Origin: Actinoplanes liguriensis
Lineage (GTDB): Bacteria > Actinomycetota > Actinomycetes > Mycobacteriales > Micromonosporaceae
Length of the DNA: 6,559 nt
Direction of reading: 5' to 3'
Assembly: GCA_000715855.1 (NCBI GenBank)
Contig: KL571369.1
Location: 1 to 6,559 of the forward strand
Shown: positions 4,702-6,559 of the stretch, one piece after another
Position numbering within the stretch: position 1 is the first letter of the stretch
How the letters are laid out: every line of letters starts with the position of its first letter
Program-made: the position numbers and the translations under genes
Notes under the pieces: generated by a model
Databases searched by the model: none
What the model saw: only the letters and a program-made list of their open reading frames with translations
Told to the model about the DNA's origin: nothing

Positions 4702-5316
4702 TCAGCGGGCGGGGAGGCGGAGGCCGGACATGCCGCCGTCGACGGCTAGGGACATTCCCGTTGTCGCGCCGGAAGCCGGGCTGACCAGGTACTGCACCTG
4801 TCTCTTATACACGACGCGGATGCCCTCGGTGACCAGGTCGGCGGCCATGGCCAGGGTCAACGCGTGGACCGCGCCTTTCGACGCGCAGTAGAGGGCGCGC
4901 TGGACGAGCCCGGCGGTGGCCGCGATCGACGACAGGTTCACGATCACCGGGGTCCGGCTGCGGCGCAGGTAGGGCAGGGCGGCCCGGCTGGCGCGGGCCA
5001 CCCCGGTCACATTGACGTCGAGGACGCGCGCCCACTCCGTGTCGTCGTTCGCCTCGACCGTGCCGACCGAGCTGATGCCCGCGCTGTTGACCAGGATGTC
5101 GATGCCCCCGTGGATCTCGTTCAGCTGGGCGAACGCGGCCTCCAGCGAGGACTCCTCCCGCACGTCCGCCTTGAGCGGCAGCCCGGGCCCACCGGCCGGG
5201 TCGAGGTCCAGGATCCCCACCTTCGCGCCGGCCGCGGCCAGACGCCGGGCGCAGGCGGCGCCGATGCCGGAGCCGCCGCCGGTGATCGCGGCCACCAGAC
5301 CGTCAAGATCATTCAT
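4702..5316 (-). CDS. SDR oxidoreductase, internally deleted by a library-adapter scar
   Basis: Classical short-chain dehydrogenase/reductase. The cofactor loop is T12-G-G-G-S-G-I-G19, with acidic D37/D39 after the second strand suggesting NAD(H). Next come D51-V, N77-S-A-G80, N102, the catalytic serine (S129/S130), and Y143-x(3)-K147. The C-terminus carries the normal A-V-D-G-G-M-S-G end. The protein is only 204 residues; the family usually has about 250. After E164-G-I-R-V168, where the family continues with N-x-(V/I)-x-P-G and the substrate-binding loop, the sequence reads V169-Y-K-R-Q173 and resumes at Y-L-V-S-P-A-S-G. VYKRQ is the translation of the Tn5 mosaic end at 4798-4812, so about 45-55 codons appear lost and replaced by adapter. 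The reading frame survives only by luck. GGAGG (5322-5326) precedes the ATG at 5314-5316 by 5 nt. As written the enzyme would lack its substrate loop; the true gene is probably intact. The substrate cannot be predicted. Confidence 0.85.
   Translation of the reverse strand: MNDLDGLVAAITGGGSGIGAACARRLAAAGAKVGILDLDPAGGPGLPLKADVREESSLEAAFAQLNEIHGGIDILVNSAGISSVGTVEANDDTEWARVLDVNVTGVARASRAALPYLRRSRTPVIVNLSSIAATAGLVQRALYCASKGAVHALTLAMAADLVTEGIRVVYKRQVQYLVSPASGATTGMSLAVDGGMSGLRLPAR
4798..4812 (+). other. Tn5 mosaic-end (tagmentation adapter) sequence inside the SDR gene
   Basis: CTGTCTCTTATACAC matches 15 of the 19 nt of the Tn5 mosaic end (CTGTCTCTTATACACATCT) used in Nextera-type libraries. The left flank joins at the CTG end, as in a read running from genome into adapter. 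The right flank (GACGCGG) joins where the mosaic end is cut 4 nt short; in one commercial adapter the bases after the mosaic end are also GACGC, which may have helped a false join. The site coincides with a missing conserved block of the SDR, so I read it as an assembly artefact. Confidence 0.9.
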
Positions 5317-5321
5317 TAAAG

Positions 5322-5326
5322 CCTCC
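5322..5326 (-). promoter_or_regulatory. Ribosome binding site of the SDR gene
   Basis: GGAGG on the minus strand ends 5 nt before the ATG at 5314-5316. It selects this ATG over a second, out-of-frame ATG that follows 1 nt after it. Confidence 0.75.
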
Positions 5327-5407
5327 GGATTAGCGTGCGGTGCGCGGGCCGAGCTCGGGTTGGGGCGCCGCGTGGTTGGGCTTAGCCTTGCGGTGTCGAC
5401 TCAATTG

Positions 5408-5431
5408 CAACTTTCGGGTGAACGTGAGTTG
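5408..5431. repeat. Candidate left-end hairpin of the TnpB element
   Basis: CAACT and AGTTG form a 5-bp stem with a 14-nt loop, 36 nt before the tnpB ATG. Subterminal hairpins are what TnpA recognises at the ends of this element group, but the stem is short and may be chance. Confidence 0.25.
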
Positions 5432-5466
5432 GCATCTCCTGTAGCGTCCGATGTAGTGTCTCGAAC

Positions 5467-6559
5467 ATGCGTTCGGCATACAGGTGTCGGGCTTATCCGG
5501 CCCCCGAGCAGGCCGCGGTATTTATCCGCACCTTCGGGTGTGTGCGCCTGGTGTGGAACAAGACCCTCGCGGAGCGGCATGAGGCCTACCGCCAGCGCGG
5601 CGAGTCGACGTCGTATAAGCAGACGGATGCTGCGCTGTCCAGTTGGAAGAAGACCGAGGACCTCGCGTTCCTGTCTCAAGTGTCGTCGGTGCCGTTGCAG
5701 CAGGCGCTGCGCCATCAACGCACTGCTTTTAGGAACTTTTTTGAGAGCCGTGCTAGATATCCGCGGTTCAAGAGTCGTAGTGGTCGCCAGGCGGCCCATT
5801 ACACCCGGTCTGGGTTCCGGTTGAAGAGCGGCCGCCTGTATATCGCAAAGACCGCCGGCACTCTGTCTATAGTTTGGTCGTGGCCCAAGATCGGTCTGGC
5901 GGATCTGAATCCGACCATGGTTGTGATTTCGCGCGAGGCGGATGGACGATGGTTCGTGACGTTCGCTGTCGATACCGTTCAGCCGGCTCCGCTCGATGCC
6001 ACCGGGCATGAAATAGGCGTTGACCTGGGTATCAAGACGTTTGCGGTGACCTCCGACGGTGACCGGGTCGCCAACCCGCGACACTTGCAACGGAAAGCCC
6101 GTAGCCTCGCACGTTATCAACGTCGCCTCGCGCGCTGTCAGGATGGCTCCGCGAATCGCCGTAAAGCCAAAGCCAAAGTCGCCCGAGCGCACCGTAAGGT
6201 GCGTAACGCACGTGCTGACTTCTTGCACAAGACCAGCATCAGCCTCGTGCGTCGGGCGGACACGATCGTCGTCGAGGACCTGGCCGTGGATTGCATGGTC
6301 CGAAACCGGCAACTGGCGCGTGCCATCTCGGGTTGCGGATGGGGCGAGTTCCGCCGCCAACTCACTTACAAAAGTGAACGTGCCGGACGGTCCTTGGTCG
6401 TGATCGACCGTTGGTATCCGAGTTCGAAGACCTGCTCGGCGTGTGGCTATGTAATAACTACGCTGGATTTGTCCGTTCGGGTATGGAGATGCCCGAACTG
6501 CCGTGCCCGGCACGACCGGGATCTGAACGCGGCCAAGAACATTCTTGCGGCTGGGCGAG
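5467..6559 (+). CDS. tnpB: TnpB RNA-guided nuclease (partial, cut by the window edge)
   Basis: 364 codons are visible with no stop before the window ends. The N-terminus (A-Y-R-C-R-A-Y-P-A-P-E-Q) and V-R-L-V-W-N-K are the usual OrfB helix-turn-helix start. The RuvC-like active site is complete: D186 in G-V-D-L-G-I-K, E270 in V-V-E-D-L, and D352 in H-D-R-D-L-N-A-A-K-N-I. A zinc finger (C323-S-A-C326, C342-P-N-C345) lies between the second and third acidic residues, after R-W-Y-P-S-S-K-T. These positions closely follow the well-studied ISDra2 TnpB (D191, E278, D361; 408 residues), so roughly 40-50 residues are missing beyond the edge. TnpB is the ancestor of Cas12 nucleases. It cuts DNA guided by an omega RNA from the element's right end and favours element retention. 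The ATG at 5467 follows an in-frame stop at 5425-5427 and has no good Shine-Dalgarno. Codon use is less GC-rich than in the SDR gene. Nothing suggests inactivation. Confidence 0.93.
   Translation, partial: MRSAYRCRAYPAPEQAAVFIRTFGCVRLVWNKTLAERHEAYRQRGESTSYKQTDAALSSWKKTEDLAFLSQVSSVPLQQALRHQRTAFRNFFESRARYPRFKSRSGRQAAHYTRSGFRLKSGRLYIAKTAGTLSIVWSWPKIGLADLNPTMVVISREADGRWFVTFAVDTVQPAPLDATGHEIGVDLGIKTFAVTSDGDRVANPRHLQRKARSLARYQRRLARCQDGSANRRKAKAKVARAHRKVRNARADFLHKTSISLVRRADTIVVEDLAVDCMVRNRQLARAISGCGWGEFRRQLTYKSERAGRSLVVIDRWYPSSKTCSACGYVITTLDLSVRVWRCPNCRARHDRDLNAAKNILAAGR

Larger units (their letters stand above)
5401..6559 (+). mobile_element. IS200/IS605- or IS607-group element, left part (boundary approximate)
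   Basis: The right 1.1 kb is a tnpB gene running off the window. The left boundary is not visible as a clear terminal repeat; this group has none, using subterminal hairpins instead. It must lie between the SDR start (5316) and the tnpB ATG (5467). A small imperfect hairpin, CAACT (5408-5412) with AGTTG (5427-5431), is the best left-end candidate. No tnpA lies on the left side, so this is either a tnpB-only (IS1341-like) element or its tnpA lies to the right. Confidence 0.5.

Noticed and set aside
4798..4812. A genuine Tn5 insertion or excision footprint in the SDR gene
   Set aside because: Tn5 transposition leaves a 9-bp target duplication and full 19-bp ends; here one truncated end replaces about 150 bp. 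A library artefact explains it better.
4536..4891. Overlapping plus-strand frames of 82-93 codons across 4536-4891
   Set aside because: They read through the adapter sequence (C-L-L-Y-T) and are antisense to the SDR gene; composition is not protein-like.
5401..6513. A 370-codon open frame on the minus strand opposite tnpB
   Set aside because: It is antisense to a clear TnpB with all catalytic motifs; its product resembles no family and the frame is a by-product of TnpB codon bias.
1..6559. CRISPR arrays, tRNA or rRNA genes
   Set aside because: No regularly spaced repeats and no cloverleaf or rRNA-like segments were seen; a GGTCGAGTCC string near 1945-1955 on the minus strand resembles a T loop but lacks flanking stems.

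Overview
The window is high-GC DNA with actinomycete character. It shows strong G/C preference at third codon positions, GTG starts, a promoter placed for leaderless transcription, and a DUF6082-type membrane protein, a family I know mainly from Streptomyces and relatives. I cannot name the species. The region looks accessory: small, unrelated gene modules separated by gene-poor stretches of 300 to 620 bp, with a TnpB transposon at the right edge.

Left to right: an HD-domain phosphohydrolase-like protein lies on the + strand (131-721), perhaps divergent from a gene that leaves the left edge. A convergent gap of about 330 bp follows, which may hold a decayed minus-strand reading frame (828-962). 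Next is a two-gene minus-strand operon: a Panacea/SocA-like (DUF4065) protein (1420-1887), then a 115-residue protein of unknown family (1051-1398). This has the layout of a Panacea toxin-antitoxin pair and is the best candidate here for a poorly described system.

A 620-bp gap (1888-2509) holds three degenerate 14-nt tandem units and a strong bidirectional terminator hairpin. Then comes a minus-strand ArsR/SdpR-like repressor plus SRPBCC (AHSA1) protein operon (2510-3383). Its promoter contains a perfect 8+8 inverted repeat and is placed so that transcription would begin at the GTG start. A DUF6082-type membrane protein follows (3497-4282, minus), then a gap of about 420 bp without a convincing gene.

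The minus-strand SDR oxidoreductase gene (4702-5316) is anomalous. It contains 15 nt identical to the Tn5 mosaic end used in tagmentation libraries (4798-4812, read as VYKRQ in the protein), exactly where about 45-55 conserved residues should be. This is almost certainly a sequencing or assembly artefact, not biology. The native gene is probably intact and near 250 codons.

The right end is a TnpB gene of the IS200/IS605/IS607 group (5467 to beyond 6559, plus). All three RuvC acidic residues and the zinc finger are present. There is no tnpA between it and the SDR gene, and its 3' end and any guide-RNA region lie outside the window.
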